From Gammaproteobacteria bacterium (GTDB taxonomy: Bacteria; Pseudomonadota; Gammaproteobacteria; UBA6429; Thiohalophilaceae): 64,000 bases of DNA. Positions within the stretch are counted from its first letter, which is position 1, and each line of letters opens with the position of its first letter. The notes under the pieces are model-generated. The model was given only the letters and a program-made list of their open reading frames with translations. It was not told where the DNA came from and searched no databases. Shown here piece after piece: positions 1 through 10,658 of this stretch. Location: positions 1-64,000 of the forward strand of contig JAOUNS010000010.1 in NCBI GenBank assembly GCA_029880855.1, given 5' to 3'. The translations under genes and the position numbers were made by a program.

Positions 1-3000
1 ACGGTGACTACATCTTCAGAGAAATCCCCGGTGTGGACGGAAAAGTCATCAACAGCGGCACCATCAATGCCTCGCTGGGCGGTGATGTCACCCTGCTGGG
101 CAAACAGGTGCAAAACGACGGTCTGATATCCGCCAAACTGGGTAGTGTGAATCTGACAGCCGGTAAAGAGGCCGTCCTCACCTTTGATGATACCGGGCTG
201 GTGGGTATTCGTGTCACCAAAGAAGTCCTGCAGGAAGAGATCGGGATCGATCCGGCGGTGATGAACAACGGACAAATCCATGCGGAAGGCGGACAGGTTC
301 TGCTCACCGCCAGTGTCAGTCAGGATGTGTTCTCGCAAGCCGTGAACACCAATGGCCTGGATCAAGCCACCAGCGTGGTGGTCCATCCCGATGGCACCTT
401 CACCCTGGGTGGCGGGGCTGACGTGGTTAACACCGGCAGTATCAATGTCTCCAAAACAACCGACACCGCCAAGGATCCCAATGTAGCCAGAATCGTATTG
501 ATTGGTGAGAACGTCACCAGCAGTGGTGTGATTCGTGCTGACAACACCAACGGCAACGGCGGCGAAATTGAACTCCATGCCAATAGCACCATGTTGCTGA
601 CCGACAACAGTTATACCTCAGCACGATCAGAAACGAATGGTACAGGCGGTACCATCAAGGTGCTGGGTAACAACGTCGGTCTGTTTGATCAGTCCAGCGT
701 GGATGTCTCCGGTGATCTGGGCGGCGGACAGGCGCTGATTGGTGGTGACTACCAGGGCAAGAACGGTCAAATCAGAAATGCAAGCCGAACCTATGTGGGA
801 GCAGGGGTCTCACTTTATGCCGATGCGTTGACGGAAGGGAACGGAGGAACTGTGATCAACTGGGCGGATGACGCGACCTGGTTCTATGGCAGCGCCTATG
901 CCAGAGGTGGCAGTCTGATTGGTGATGGTGGTTTGATAGAAATATCCGGCAAACTATTCCTCGATTTCCATGGAACAGGTGATACCTTTGCCGTCAATGG
1001 CACAACAGGAACGGTCCTGCTTGACCCGACCACGATTGAAATTCGCGCCGGGACAGGTGATGGCGATGATACAGGTAGTGAAAACAACTTACTGACGAAT
1101 ACCAATGTTGCATGGGGTGATGCCACTCCCACAATAATTTATGAATCTGAACTGGAAGGGTTGTCGAACACCAATATCGTCCTGCAGGCGGCTGATGGTA
1201 TCACCATCAACAACCTCACCGGTGGTACAGAAATGCTCCTGATTAATAACCAAAATGGTTTTAGTATTTCCTTTGTTGCTGATGGTAACTCCGATGGTGT
1301 CGGCGACTTCATCATGGCTGATACTGCCAATGACACGCTGGCTACCATGGGCGGTTCAATTAACATATCCGGTGTCAATGTGACCACCGGTTTCATTGAT
1401 ACTTCGAGTGTATCCAACACACCAGGTGGTGCGGTCACTATCAATGCTACCGGCACAGTTGATGTGGTGGGTATTGATACCCGTGGTGATGCGATTGGAA
1501 ACAGTGCTGCTGACCCGGCAAATTATGGTGGTGCAGTAAATATCACTGCGAATGGAACGGTGACCGTTGGTACGATTGATACCCGTGGGGGTAGTGTTGG
1601 TGATAATCCCACATCCACCGTCAATAGTTTTGGTGGTGCTGTAACGGTAAATACTTCGGGCCTAATCGACATTACCACTATTGATACCCGGGGTGGTGAT
1701 GTTGGTAATAACAATGTGAGTAATGTGACGGATGCCGGCACCAACCTGTCAAATAATGGTGGCGCTGTACAGCTCACCACATCCGGTGCAGTAACGCTGG
1801 GGACCATTAACACCACAGGTGGTGGTGTCGGGAACGATACTGATAATGGCAGTACATCAAATCCGAATAACGTGGGTGGCAGTGTGACCATCACTGCATC
1901 AGGGGATGTCGATTTCACTCAAATTACAAGCAAGGGTGGTGCAGTTGGTGATGATACGCTGGGGCGAAATGGCGGGGCGGTTAATATATCCGGGTTTGAT
2001 CTGACAGTTGGTATTATCAATACCTCCGGTTCAGATTCCGGTGGGGATAATGATTTTGGTCAGAGCGATCCCGGCGCCGGTACTGCCGGTACTATTACTC
2101 TTACCGCCGGTAATGATGTCTTCCTCAATAACACCATCACAGCCAATGGCGGCAATGGTCCGGATACAACTTTTAATAATGGTGATGATGGCCATGGCGG
2201 CAATGGTGCCCTCATCACGATTGATGCCCAACAGGATATTATTGGTAATAGTGCAGCAGTTGTCAGTTCCAATGGCGGGAATGGACCGGATGCAGATGAT
2301 GGTGATGGCGGCAACGGCGGTGGTGTCACACTCATAGCCGGACGCAATATTCAGCTCAGTGCAGTCGTCTCTTCCAACGGTGGCAATGGCCCACGACTTG
2401 ATGGAGGAAGTAATAATGATGGACACGGGGGCGATGCCGGTGCTGTCTCACTGACAGCGACACAGGATATTATTCTCAACAGCGGCGCCACCATCAATTC
2501 AAACGGTGGTGCAGCCCATGAAAGCAGCGGGTTTAATGGTGGGACGGCGAATACCATCACTTTAACGACTCAACGCAATATAACACTGAATGCAAATCTC
2601 AACGCTGTAGGTGGCGCCAATGTTGGAGGCGGTCGGGGAACAGATGGTGTGATCACCCTGCAAGGTGCAGCCGGCAACTTTAACAACATCATCACCATCA
2701 GTAACGGAATTAACATCCAGGGACACACCAACTCGATCATTGATGGTAATGGCGGCAACGACACCCTGATCTCACTGACTCCGGCTAATACCTGGACAAT
2801 TAACAACACCGACGCAGGCAGTCTGAACAATGGAACGGCCACCATTGCCTTCCGTGAAGTGGAGAATTTAACCGGTGGTTCGGCAAAAGACACCTTTAAT
2901 CTGAATGCCGGAACTATCACCGGCCTGATTGATGGTGGCACCAGCGACCAGGATGAGCTGAATATCGCCTTGAACAGTGTTACTGTGCAGCTGGGTAATC

Positions 3001-6000
3001 GCAGCATTGACGCTGCTACCCTAGATCCCAATCTGAATGTCGATAATATTGAGACCATAACCGCCAACGCAGCCGGGACAGACAACAAGATTATTGGTGA
3101 CAATGTCACCAACTACTGGACAATAGATGGAACCAATTCTGTTTCACCTGATGCACCTGCCCAACCTCAGGTTCCTGAGCAAGTGGTGGCCTTTAACAAC
3201 TTCCACCATGTGACCGGTGGTACGGGTGATGATCACTTTTATCTGGATGCCGGTGCGGGTATCTCGGGCATGCTGGACGGGGCAGAAGGTGGTGGAAACG
3301 ATACGTTGACCATAAACGTTACAGGTATCACAGTTGAATTGGGGCAACGGGTTGATGCGGTGTCCAATACAAACTTCAATGTCGATAATCTGGAGACCAT
3401 TACTTCAACCGTGGCCGGCAATACCATTCAAGGTGACAATATCGCCAACACCTGGACTATTGATGGTGGCGCTACAGAAACAGTTGCACCTACAGCTGCA
3501 CCCTCTGATCCAAACCTGATGGTCACATTCAGTGGTTTTGACAATCTGACTGGCGGCGATACCTCAGCTGACACGTTCAATATCTCTGTAGATTTTGCCG
3601 GAATAATTCGTGGCGGCGGTGTTTCGACAGAAACCGGCACCAGTAACGATGTTTTTAATATTAATGTTGCGTCAGGTTCCACTTATACAGGTACCTTGTT
3701 GGGTGGTGATGGGAATGATTCTTTTACCATCGCCAATACCGGTGTCACAGTCAATAATACCATTGACGGCGGGGCAGGCACTGACACATTAACCGCTGCC
3801 AATGAAGATAATTATTGGTTGGTTCAGAATGGTACAAGTGACGGTGCAGGTGGCGGGATATTTGCGACATCTCCTGATCGTGATATCGCTATAGCCACGC
3901 CACCGGGAACGCCCAGGTTGACCTTCGATAATATGAATATATTGAATGGCAATGATGCGATTGATGATGTCATGGTGCAGTCTACCTCTTTGCCTCCCGT
4001 TGTTATCACAGGCGGTGCAGGTGCAAATACGGTTGATTTCTCAGCTATCACGAACCCGTTCGTACTGCAGGTTGGCGCTACAGGCTTTAACGGTTTTGAT
4101 ATCTATGTAGGAAATGATCTTCCCGGTACCACCGTGATTGCCGAAGACGGTGTCACCAATACCTGGAGCATCGGCGTCGTGGCCGGCTATGGCAACCCGG
4201 AAAATGATGGTATCAATGATGGGACTATCTTTAATGGTTCCACAACATTCCGGTTCCTGGATTTTCCAAATTTGCAGGGTGGTGACGGTACAGATAATTT
4301 TATTGTCAATAGTGGTGGTTCCCTGACAGGCCTTGCTGATGGCCTCGGTGGTACCAACACTCTCAATACGACGGCAATTGTTGGAATGACCGTTGAACTG
4401 GGCGATCGCCAATCCTATACAGGTGGAGCAACCCGCATTCATGTGGCCAATGTGTCTACTGTGACGGCCAATGCCGGTTTAGGTAACACTATCGTCGGTG
4501 ATGATGATGCAGCCAATAACTGGGCCGTTACCGGCGCAAACACCGGCACCGTTGACGGTACCACCTTTATTAACTTCGACAGCATGGTCGGTAATAGCGG
4601 TAATGACATCTTCCAACTGCATTTGACTTTTGATTTTGCCGGAACCATTGATGGCGGTGCAGGTGGTACTGACCGCATTGTTGCGGCTGACAGGGCAGTG
4701 AATAGCTGGACAATTTCTGGTGCATCAAATGGGTCTGTCACAGGTCTGGGTGGAACATTCACCGGTATAGAAGAACTCCATGGTGGCTCGCAACAGGATA
4801 TTTTCCAGTTGGCCAGTGTTGCGTTTAATGGTTCTATTGATGGCATGGGTGGTGACAATGATGAACTGCGTGGTGGCGTTAATGTTGATAATGTATGGGT
4901 TATAAGTGGTGCCCGAGCGGGGACGGTGACTAACCTGGGTGCCGGGTTTGACGGCATTGAGATACTGACCGGGAACAACTTTAGTGATATTTTTCAGTTG
5001 CATGACACAATTGATTTTGTTGGTTCCATTGATGGTGGCACCGGTGGTCTTGACGAAATTATCGGTGGCACACGCACTATCGATAATTTGTGGAGCATAA
5101 CCGGGCCTAACAGTGGTACTGTCCAGGGCGTTACACTTGGATTCAGTCAGATAGAAACCATCACAGGTGGCGGTAACCGGGATGTGGTGCAACTACACAA
5201 TACGATCCAGTTTAATGGTTCCATCAGCGGCGGAGGTGGTGCTAACGATGAGCTTATTGCCGGTAATCGTTCCACTACATGGCGTATTATCGGAGCGGGT
5301 AATACAGGTCGGGTTACTGGTATATTGGGTAGCAATACGTTTACAGCATTTGAAACACTGACGGGGTCTGATAATACGGATTTCTTGTACCTGCATGCGA
5401 CAGAATCTTTTAATGGTGCCTTTAATGCCAATGGTGGCACCAATGCGATTTTTGGGAATACGGACCGTCCGGTAACCAACTGGACAATCAGCACTCCCGG
5501 TGGTGGAACGGTTGATGGGTTAACTTCTTTTAGTTCTATAACTCATTTAATTGGTGGAGCCAACTCGGCAGATACATTTACAATCCAGGGTACGGGCAGT
5601 GTCAGTGGTTATGTTCATGGCAGTACTGGAACCGGTGTTATAGATACGGTCGATATTTCAGCCATGGCCGGCAATTTTGATATCGCGATTCAACATTTTG
5701 GCGGAGATCTTTCCGCATATGGAATAGAAAGCTTTATCGGTGGTGATATAGACGCAGGCGGTCCCGGCCACCGGTTGATTGGCCAGCAGTTTGCTGCGAC
5801 AAATACCTGGACAATTATAGCCGGCACAAATGACGGGACTTACAGTGATGGTTTTTCAACAGCAACCTTTACCAATTTTGCCAATCTGCAAGGTGGTGCC
5901 TATGATGATGACTTTACCTTTAACAATGGTGCAACGCTGACCGGTATTATCAATGGTGATGATGTCAGTGGGTCACCGAGTGGTTTTGATAAAATTAATA

Positions 6001-8447
6001 TGTCAGCAGTTGGTACATGGGATGTCACGATTGGTCAGGATTTTGTCAACATCGAAGAGATCACCGGTAATGGTGCGAATAGTGCGTTGACAGGCTCCAA
6101 CACTCAAAACACCTGGACTATTCAATCGGTTTCCATTGATGGGGGTGGTACTTCTGACGGAGTCAACGATGGTACATTTACTGTCAATGGTTCCGGACAA
6201 ATCCTGACATTTATCAACTTCGCGGATATTAACGGTGGTACGGGGGATGATAACTTCGCCCTGGCGGATGGCAGTAGTTTCACAGGTACAATTGATGGCG
6301 GCGAGTCTCCCGGAGATAACGATACTATCGACTATTCAGCTATTACTACGGCAGAGAATGTTCAACTGGTGCCTGGGAGTGGTTCTTTTAATGGTATTAC
6401 CAACCTTGAAGGTGTAATTGGTAATGCTGAAAACCCACTTGCAACAGGTTATATGTCAGTGACCGGTTTTAATGGTCAAGACAATGAATGGACTATAAAC
6501 GGTGTAAACAGTGGGGTGATTGAGCCGGGCACGGCTGATCAAATGACTTTCCAAAACTTCATTTATGTCATCGGTGGCGATCAGGCTGATACTTTTACAG
6601 TGACAGGAAGTGGTTCGGTTGCGGGAAGCATCAGCGGCGGTGTTGGTAACGGAAATGATAATTTGATAGTGCAACTGGATGGGACCAATATCAATTCGGT
6701 TACATTTAATGGTGGAAATAATACAGCTACCGGCGATACGCTGACCGTAACCAGTAGTGCCGGTAATTATGTTGCAGTATTCAACCCGGCCGTGGGCGGT
6801 TATGACCAGTTAGTCTACACCAATACGGATAACAGTGCACAGTTTACGGTAAACTATGTTAATACAGAGACGGTTACCGACAATTCAACTGCTGAATTGG
6901 TGATTAATGGCACTGCTGCAAACGATACAATCTCACTGGATAACACTTCTTTCAATGTTAATACTGCGGTATCCGGGATTAATATTGATTTCAGTAACAA
7001 GAGTTTGGTGACAGCAGATGGCCTGGGTATTAATGATACAGATGTACTACTGTTGACAGGGAATTACAGCCTGCCAGGACTGGTTGTCAGAACCGAAACG
7101 CTTAATACTCAGGGGAATTCAATCACGGTTAATGCCTTAACACTCGATGGGTTGACTGTTGTTGGAAGTATCGGCTCTCCGCTGGATGTGAGTGTTGTGC
7201 AGCTGAATATTCTTAATTCAGGACCTGTATATATTAATGACATAGCCGGTGATTTAGACCTCGGCACCCTGTCAACAACATCTCCGGTTGGAATATCAAC
7301 GGCTGGTAACTTGACAGCCAGTGATATTTCTTCTGTGTCTGATGTGACACTGGCGGGCAACGATATTACATTATCCGGGACAACTGATATAACAGGTATT
7401 CTTACTTTAAATGCGACCAATGTGACCCTGAGTGACGCTGCTGCTGCCATTGACATTGCCGGTACAATTACCGGAACACTTGACGCTGCAACGAATGGCT
7501 TTGATATCACCATGAACGGCGATTTTAATGTTATCAATGTGAGCAATGCAGGCATTGTTACTATTTCTGATATCGACCGTGTAAATCTGAACAGCATTGT
7601 TGCCAATAGTGTTCTCAGTACCTCCAACGGTGTTGATCTTGGTGCTGTCACTGCCACAACGACTGTCAGTATTGACGCCGGTGCGGGGAATATTTCCGAT
7701 ACCAATGGTGCGAGTGTAAATATTATTGCCGATGCTGTTATTCTCAAGGCGGGTTCAGGGATAGGAACTTTTGATGAAGTAACTCCAGCCAATTCACAAA
7801 GTATTGGAACTGAGACCGCCAATTTGACGGTGGAAAACAATCTGTCACCATATGTTGACGACAATTCGGTCATTAACATCACGAATACCAATATTGCCGG
7901 TGCACAGAATGTAACTGTGCATAGGATGGTGAATACCGGTAACATCTACTACAAAAATGATGGCGATGTCGTGGTTGATAACATCGATGCCGGTTTCACC
8001 GTTGGTCATTTGTCTTTTGAGGTGAACAATGGTTCGGTATTTGGCACACCCAATCGTTCACTCCAGTTGTATCAAACGCAACCGGACATTACTGCCAATA
8101 CGGCCTTAATTCTGGTTAATGATGGCGTATTCGGTACAGTAGCGAGACCGATCTCCCTGTATATCAGAAGTGAACTTCGGTTGTTCTCACAAGTGAGTGT
8201 TCCCTGGTTCTATCTGAATCATGTTCCACCCTTGTTTGAGGACTCATCAGTCAGTACATTGGCTGTTTTTGACTTCGGTCTGGGGCAGCAAATGATTGAA
8301 ATCGAATCTCTGGCGGAAATAGATCCTGCAATTTTCTCGGCGGTGAAGAATTATATACATGATGAAATAGCGATTAAACTGCCTGATGATCAACGATATA
8401 CGGAAGAAGAAAACAAGGAAGAACGCTCAGAAAATACAGTTAACTGA
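1..8447 (+). CDS. Two-partner secretion exoprotein (filamentous-haemagglutinin-like adhesin), 5' partial
   Basis: The reading frame is open from base 3 to the stop at 8445-8447, giving over 2,800 residues; the GTG at 33 is internal. The first visible residues resemble the end of the TPS (haemagglutination activity) domain, so signal peptide and most of that domain lie upstream. Next come Gly/Asn-rich beta-helix-like repeats containing IDTRGG and NGGNGP elements (about 1.4-2.6 kb). From about 2.8 to 6.7 kb there are roughly 15 imperfect repeats that pair an N-x-W-x-I block with a GG-x-x-x-D-x-F block and an IDGG-like turn, reminiscent of but not identical to RTX repeats. No cysteines and no membrane anchor are seen near the C-terminus, which ends acidic and lysine-rich. 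The TpsB transporter gene follows at once. Expected to be a secreted or surface adhesin; a toxin role cannot be excluded, but I recognise no C-terminal toxin domain. Confidence 0.9.
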   Translation, partial: GDYIFREIPGVDGKVINSGTINASLGGDVTLLGKQVQNDGLISAKLGSVNLTAGKEAVLTFDDTGLVGIRVTKEVLQEEIGIDPAVMNNGQIHAEGGQVLLTASVSQDVFSQAVNTNGLDQATSVVVHPDGTFTLGGGADVVNTGSINVSKTTDTAKDPNVARIVLIGENVTSSGVIRADNTNGNGGEIELHANSTMLLTDNSYTSARSETNGTGGTIKVLGNNVGLFDQSSVDVSGDLGGGQALIGGDYQGKNGQIRNASRTYVGAGVSLYADALTEGNGGTVINWADDATWFYGSAYARGGSLIGDGGLIEISGKLFLDFHGTGDTFAVNGTTGTVLLDPTTIEIRAGTGDGDDTGSENNLLTNTNVAWGDATPTIIYESELEGLSNTNIVLQAADGITINNLTGGTEMLLINNQNGFSISFVADGNSDGVGDFIMADTANDTLATMGGSINISGVNVTTGFIDTSSVSNTPGGAVTINATGTVDVVGIDTRGDAIGNSAADPANYGGAVNITANGTVTVGTIDTRGGSVGDNPTSTVNSFGGAVTVNTSGLIDITTIDTRGGDVGNNNVSNVTDAGTNLSNNGGAVQLTTSGAVTLGTINTTGGGVGNDTDNGSTSNPNNVGGSVTITASGDVDFTQITSKGGAVGDDTLGRNGGAVNISGFDLTVGIINTSGSDSGGDNDFGQSDPGAGTAGTITLTAGNDVFLNNTITANGGNGPDTTFNNGDDGHGGNGALITIDAQQDIIGNSAAVVSSNGGNGPDADDGDGGNGGGVTLIAGRNIQLSAVVSSNGGNGPRLDGGSNNDGHGGDAGAVSLTATQDIILNSGATINSNGGAAHESSGFNGGTANTITLTTQRNITLNANLNAVGGANVGGGRGTDGVITLQGAAGNFNNIITISNGINIQGHTNSIIDGNGGNDTLISLTPANTWTINNTDAGSLNNGTATIAFREVENLTGGSAKDTFNLNAGTITGLIDGGTSDQDELNIALNSVTVQLGNRSIDAATLDPNLNVDNIETITANAAGTDNKIIGDNVTNYWTIDGTNSVSPDAPAQPQVPEQVVAFNNFHHVTGGTGDDHFYLDAGAGISGMLDGAEGGGNDTLTINVTGITVELGQRVDAVSNTNFNVDNLETITSTVAGNTIQGDNIANTWTIDGGATETVAPTAAPSDPNLMVTFSGFDNLTGGDTSADTFNISVDFAGIIRGGGVSTETGTSNDVFNINVASGSTYTGTLLGGDGNDSFTIANTGVTVNNTIDGGAGTDTLTAANEDNYWLVQNGTSDGAGGGIFATSPDRDIAIATPPGTPRLTFDNMNILNGNDAIDDVMVQSTSLPPVVITGGAGANTVDFSAITNPFVLQVGATGFNGFDIYVGNDLPGTTVIAEDGVTNTWSIGVVAGYGNPENDGINDGTIFNGSTTFRFLDFPNLQGGDGTDNFIVNSGGSLTGLADGLGGTNTLNTTAIVGMTVELGDRQSYTGGATRIHVANVSTVTANAGLGNTIVGDDDAANNWAVTGANTGTVDGTTFINFDSMVGNSGNDIFQLHLTFDFAGTIDGGAGGTDRIVAADRAVNSWTISGASNGSVTGLGGTFTGIEELHGGSQQDIFQLASVAFNGSIDGMGGDNDELRGGVNVDNVWVISGARAGTVTNLGAGFDGIEILTGNNFSDIFQLHDTIDFVGSIDGGTGGLDEIIGGTRTIDNLWSITGPNSGTVQGVTLGFSQIETITGGGNRDVVQLHNTIQFNGSISGGGGANDELIAGNRSTTWRIIGAGNTGRVTGILGSNTFTAFETLTGSDNTDFLYLHATESFNGAFNANGGTNAIFGNTDRPVTNWTISTPGGGTVDGLTSFSSITHLIGGANSADTFTIQGTGSVSGYVHGSTGTGVIDTVDISAMAGNFDIAIQHFGGDLSAYGIESFIGGDIDAGGPGHRLIGQQFAATNTWTIIAGTNDGTYSDGFSTATFTNFANLQGGAYDDDFTFNNGATLTGIINGDDVSGSPSGFDKINMSAVGTWDVTIGQDFVNIEEITGNGANSALTGSNTQNTWTIQSVSIDGGGTSDGVNDGTFTVNGSGQILTFINFADINGGTGDDNFALADGSSFTGTIDGGESPGDNDTIDYSAITTAENVQLVPGSGSFNGITNLEGVIGNAENPLATGYMSVTGFNGQDNEWTINGVNSGVIEPGTADQMTFQNFIYVIGGDQADTFTVTGSGSVAGSISGGVGNGNDNLIVQLDGTNINSVTFNGGNNTATGDTLTVTSSAGNYVAVFNPAVGGYDQLVYTNTDNSAQFTVNYVNTETVTDNSTAELVINGTAANDTISLDNTSFNVNTAVSGINIDFSNKSLVTADGLGINDTDVLLLTGNYSLPGLVVRTETLNTQGNSITVNALTLDGLTVVGSIGSPLDVSVVQLNILNSGPVYINDIAGDLDLGTLSTTSPVGISTAGNLTASDISSVSDVTLAGNDITLSGTTDITGILTLNATNVTLSDAAAAIDIAGTITGTLDAATNGFDITMNGDFNVINVSNAGIVTISDIDRVNLNSIVANSVLSTSNGVDLGAVTATTTVSIDAGAGNISDTNGASVNIIADAVILKAGSGIGTFDEVTPANSQSIGTETANLTVENNLSPYVDDNSVINITNTNIAGAQNVTVHRMVNTGNIYYKNDGDVVVDNIDAGFTVGHLSFEVNNGSVFGTPNRSLQLYQTQPDITANTALILVNDGVFGTVARPISLYIRSELRLFSQVSVPWFYLNHVPPLFEDSSVSTLAVFDFGLGQQMIEIESLAEIDPAIFSAVKNYIHDEIAIKLPDDQRYTEEENKEERSENTVN

Positions 8448-8526
8448 CAGGTATGCCGGTTGCTGTCTGCTGTTCAGACTGCAGTATATGGGGTTGTTTG
8501 TAAATTTAATTAAAATAGAAGTTGTT

Positions 8527-10425
8527 ATGAAAAAGAAATTACTGTTTTTGCTTACTGTTTTTTTGGTTCTGGAGTGTAATCCTGTTTTTGCCGGGTTTAT
8601 TTTTATGCCCGAAACATTGGAGACACAGGAAATTCGCGGCAAGACCATGATCCGTGATATTAATATTCCACCGGTCATTGAAAGGCCCACGGATCCGAGC
8701 TCCGGTCCCAGACTGGCTGTCTCCGAGTTCCGAATCCAGGGCTTGGTGGAGTATCCTGAACTTGGTATTACCAGAGAAGTTTTAAACAAACTGGTTGAAC
8801 GACTCCGGTTTGTTTTTATGGGGGAAGGTAAACTGCTTGAATCAGGCTACACACTTGATGAGCTTGCCGAATTATCAAATTTGCTCGTCGAGATTGAAGA
8901 AGAGACCGTTAAAAAACACGTAACGCCACTTGAGGTGCAAAAGCTGGTATGGCTGGTTCGTGAGCAACGACAAAAACGTGGTATCACGTTAGGGCAGATT
9001 GAAAACATTGCTGACAAAATCACAAAATTCTATCGTGAAAAGGGCTTTATTCTTGCCAAGGCATATATTCCGCAACAGGAAGTGCGTGATGGCATTGTGA
9101 ATCTGACTTTACTGTTGGGTATGCTGGGGGAAGTTAACGTCACCGGCAATAATCTTTATAAATCAGATATTATCAAAACCGCATTTGATGGCATGATAAC
9201 CAAGCCTGTTACACACGCTGCGGTGGAAGAAAATCTCTATCTTATCAATGATTATCCCGGGATTACTGTCGATGGATACTTCGAACCCGGCTATCAGGTT
9301 GGTGATACAAAATTAAATATCAACGTAAAGAGTGAAAAACGCTACAATTCCAATATCCGTCTTGATAATCACGGTACAGAAGATACCGGCTTATACCGGC
9401 TTTATGTCGATGGTCAGGTTAATAATCTGTTCGGCGTCGCGGATTTGATAAATGTCAGCCTGCTGAAGGCAACTTCGCCGGCGAATTCGGACTATTGGCG
9501 TATTCTATACAGCATGAATATGTTCCATCCCCGATTGAAGTTTTCGCTTTCAGCTTCAGAAAACCAATATGTGGTGGATAATTCAAGTGCCGGTATTAAT
9601 TTGCTTGTGTCTGGTGCTGTGTCCGTACTGGATACGTCACTGACATATGTTATGAAACGCAGCCGGGCAACGAACTATAATCTGGAGCTGAAGTATGAAC
9701 AGCTAGGTACGGATCTGGATATTAATAGTATTACAGTCGGTGATGACAAGATTTCCAACTATTCGCTTATCTTTAACTATGATTTCCTGAATGAAAAAGC
9801 CAAGGCCTTGCACCAGGGGAATGTTAAATTAAAGAGCGGAAAATATGATTCAAACCCGCAACCCGGTCAAGATGAAAGTTTTAGTTATATCAGTTCAGAT
9901 TACACGTTGCTGACATTTACCAAAGTACCTTTTTTTGATGCATCCAGCCGGTTGATTTTCCGCGCCAATCTGCAATACGCCGGTACAATCCTGTCAACGA
10001 TGCTCAGGACCAATCTTGGCGGCCCGACTCGAGCCAGGGCTTATCCAAACAACCTGTTCTCTGCAGATGATTTTATCTATACCGGTCTGGACTGGGTGTT
10101 CAACAGTCCCGGATTTCTGGATTTCAATATTGCAGACGGTATTAACATGAAGGAACTGGTCAAGCCATTTGTCTTTATGGATTATGCGTATGGACGGCAG
10201 GTTGCACCAAAGCAGAGCGGTGGCGGCGGGCAGTTGATTGTGCTGCTGGATCAAAAAGCCGAATTGTTCAATTTGGGGCTGGGTTTACAGTTTTCTCAGG
10301 GTAAAAACTTTAAAGGAAACTTGCAGGTTGCCTTCCCGACACATCAGGATTTTTCCAAAGTACAACAAGATCTCAATTATACAAAAGAACCACGCTGGGT
10401 CTTTGACTTTCAGTACAGCTTCTAG
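8527..10425 (+). CDS. ShlB/FhaC/HecB-family outer-membrane transporter (TpsB)
   Basis: A protein of 632 aa that should export the exoprotein encoded just upstream through a 16-strand outer-membrane barrel. I chose the ATG at 8527, rather than the upstream in-frame ATG at 8386 that overlaps the exoprotein, because it opens a clear signal peptide (Lys-rich, then LLFLLTVFLVL, cleavage near VFA-G). POTRA-like sequence runs from about residue 65 to 290, with the family-like stretch YREKGFILAKAYIP near 170-182. The barrel contains GGPTRARAY, the position of the conserved Arg turn of loop 6, and the protein ends in Phe as Omp85-superfamily proteins do. Odd feature: about 70 extra, mostly helical residues (about 84-152) between the first beta strand of POTRA1 and its final helix. 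The gap to the exoprotein stop is 79 bp and no strong ribosome site is visible. Confidence 0.93.
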   Translation: MKKKLLFLLTVFLVLECNPVFAGFIFMPETLETQEIRGKTMIRDINIPPVIERPTDPSSGPRLAVSEFRIQGLVEYPELGITREVLNKLVERLRFVFMGEGKLLESGYTLDELAELSNLLVEIEEETVKKHVTPLEVQKLVWLVREQRQKRGITLGQIENIADKITKFYREKGFILAKAYIPQQEVRDGIVNLTLLLGMLGEVNVTGNNLYKSDIIKTAFDGMITKPVTHAAVEENLYLINDYPGITVDGYFEPGYQVGDTKLNINVKSEKRYNSNIRLDNHGTEDTGLYRLYVDGQVNNLFGVADLINVSLLKATSPANSDYWRILYSMNMFHPRLKFSLSASENQYVVDNSSAGINLLVSGAVSVLDTSLTYVMKRSRATNYNLELKYEQLGTDLDINSITVGDDKISNYSLIFNYDFLNEKAKALHQGNVKLKSGKYDSNPQPGQDESFSYISSDYTLLTFTKVPFFDASSRLIFRANLQYAGTILSTMLRTNLGGPTRARAYPNNLFSADDFIYTGLDWVFNSPGFLDFNIADGINMKELVKPFVFMDYAYGRQVAPKQSGGGGQLIVLLDQKAELFNLGLGLQFSQGKNFKGNLQVAFPTHQDFSKVQQDLNYTKEPRWVFDFQYSF

Positions 10426-10450
10426 GGACTGGTTAAATATTGTTCAAAAA

Positions 10451-10485
10451 ACATTAGTGCTTGCTAATTTAGCAAGTGCTAATGT
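10451..10485 (-). terminator. 15-bp stem-loop; U-tract only for minus-strand transcription
   Basis: The arms at 10451-10465 and 10471-10485 pair over 15 bp (two G-U wobbles) around a 5-base loop. On the plus strand the stem is followed by ATGAGG, not by T. The run of A just before it (10446-10451) becomes a U-tract only in a minus-strand transcript. It may still end or protect the tpsB mRNA as a hairpin, but by the usual rule it is a terminator facing the wrong way. Confidence 0.5.
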
Positions 10486-10658
10486 ATGAGGACTAATTCA
10501 GATTTAGACTGACTCCAGAAACATTACGGCATGCATTGATGTGCGACATTGTTCTGCTTTTTTTTTCATATTCACTCAAGAAAATTTACGCTTGTTTAAA
10601 AAATCCTCATTAACGGTATAACTTGTTGTTTTTAAAGAAGTAAATATTTAAACAAGAG

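Noticed and set aside
33-35. GTG at 33 as the start of the exoprotein
   Set aside because: The frame is open to the window edge and the preceding codons already encode TPS-domain-like sequence, so the true start lies outside the window.
7109-7945. 278-aa minus-strand frame within the exoprotein gene
   Set aside because: It is antisense to a continuous repeat-containing coding frame and reads as low-complexity Val/Ser/Thr sequence, typical of a shadow.
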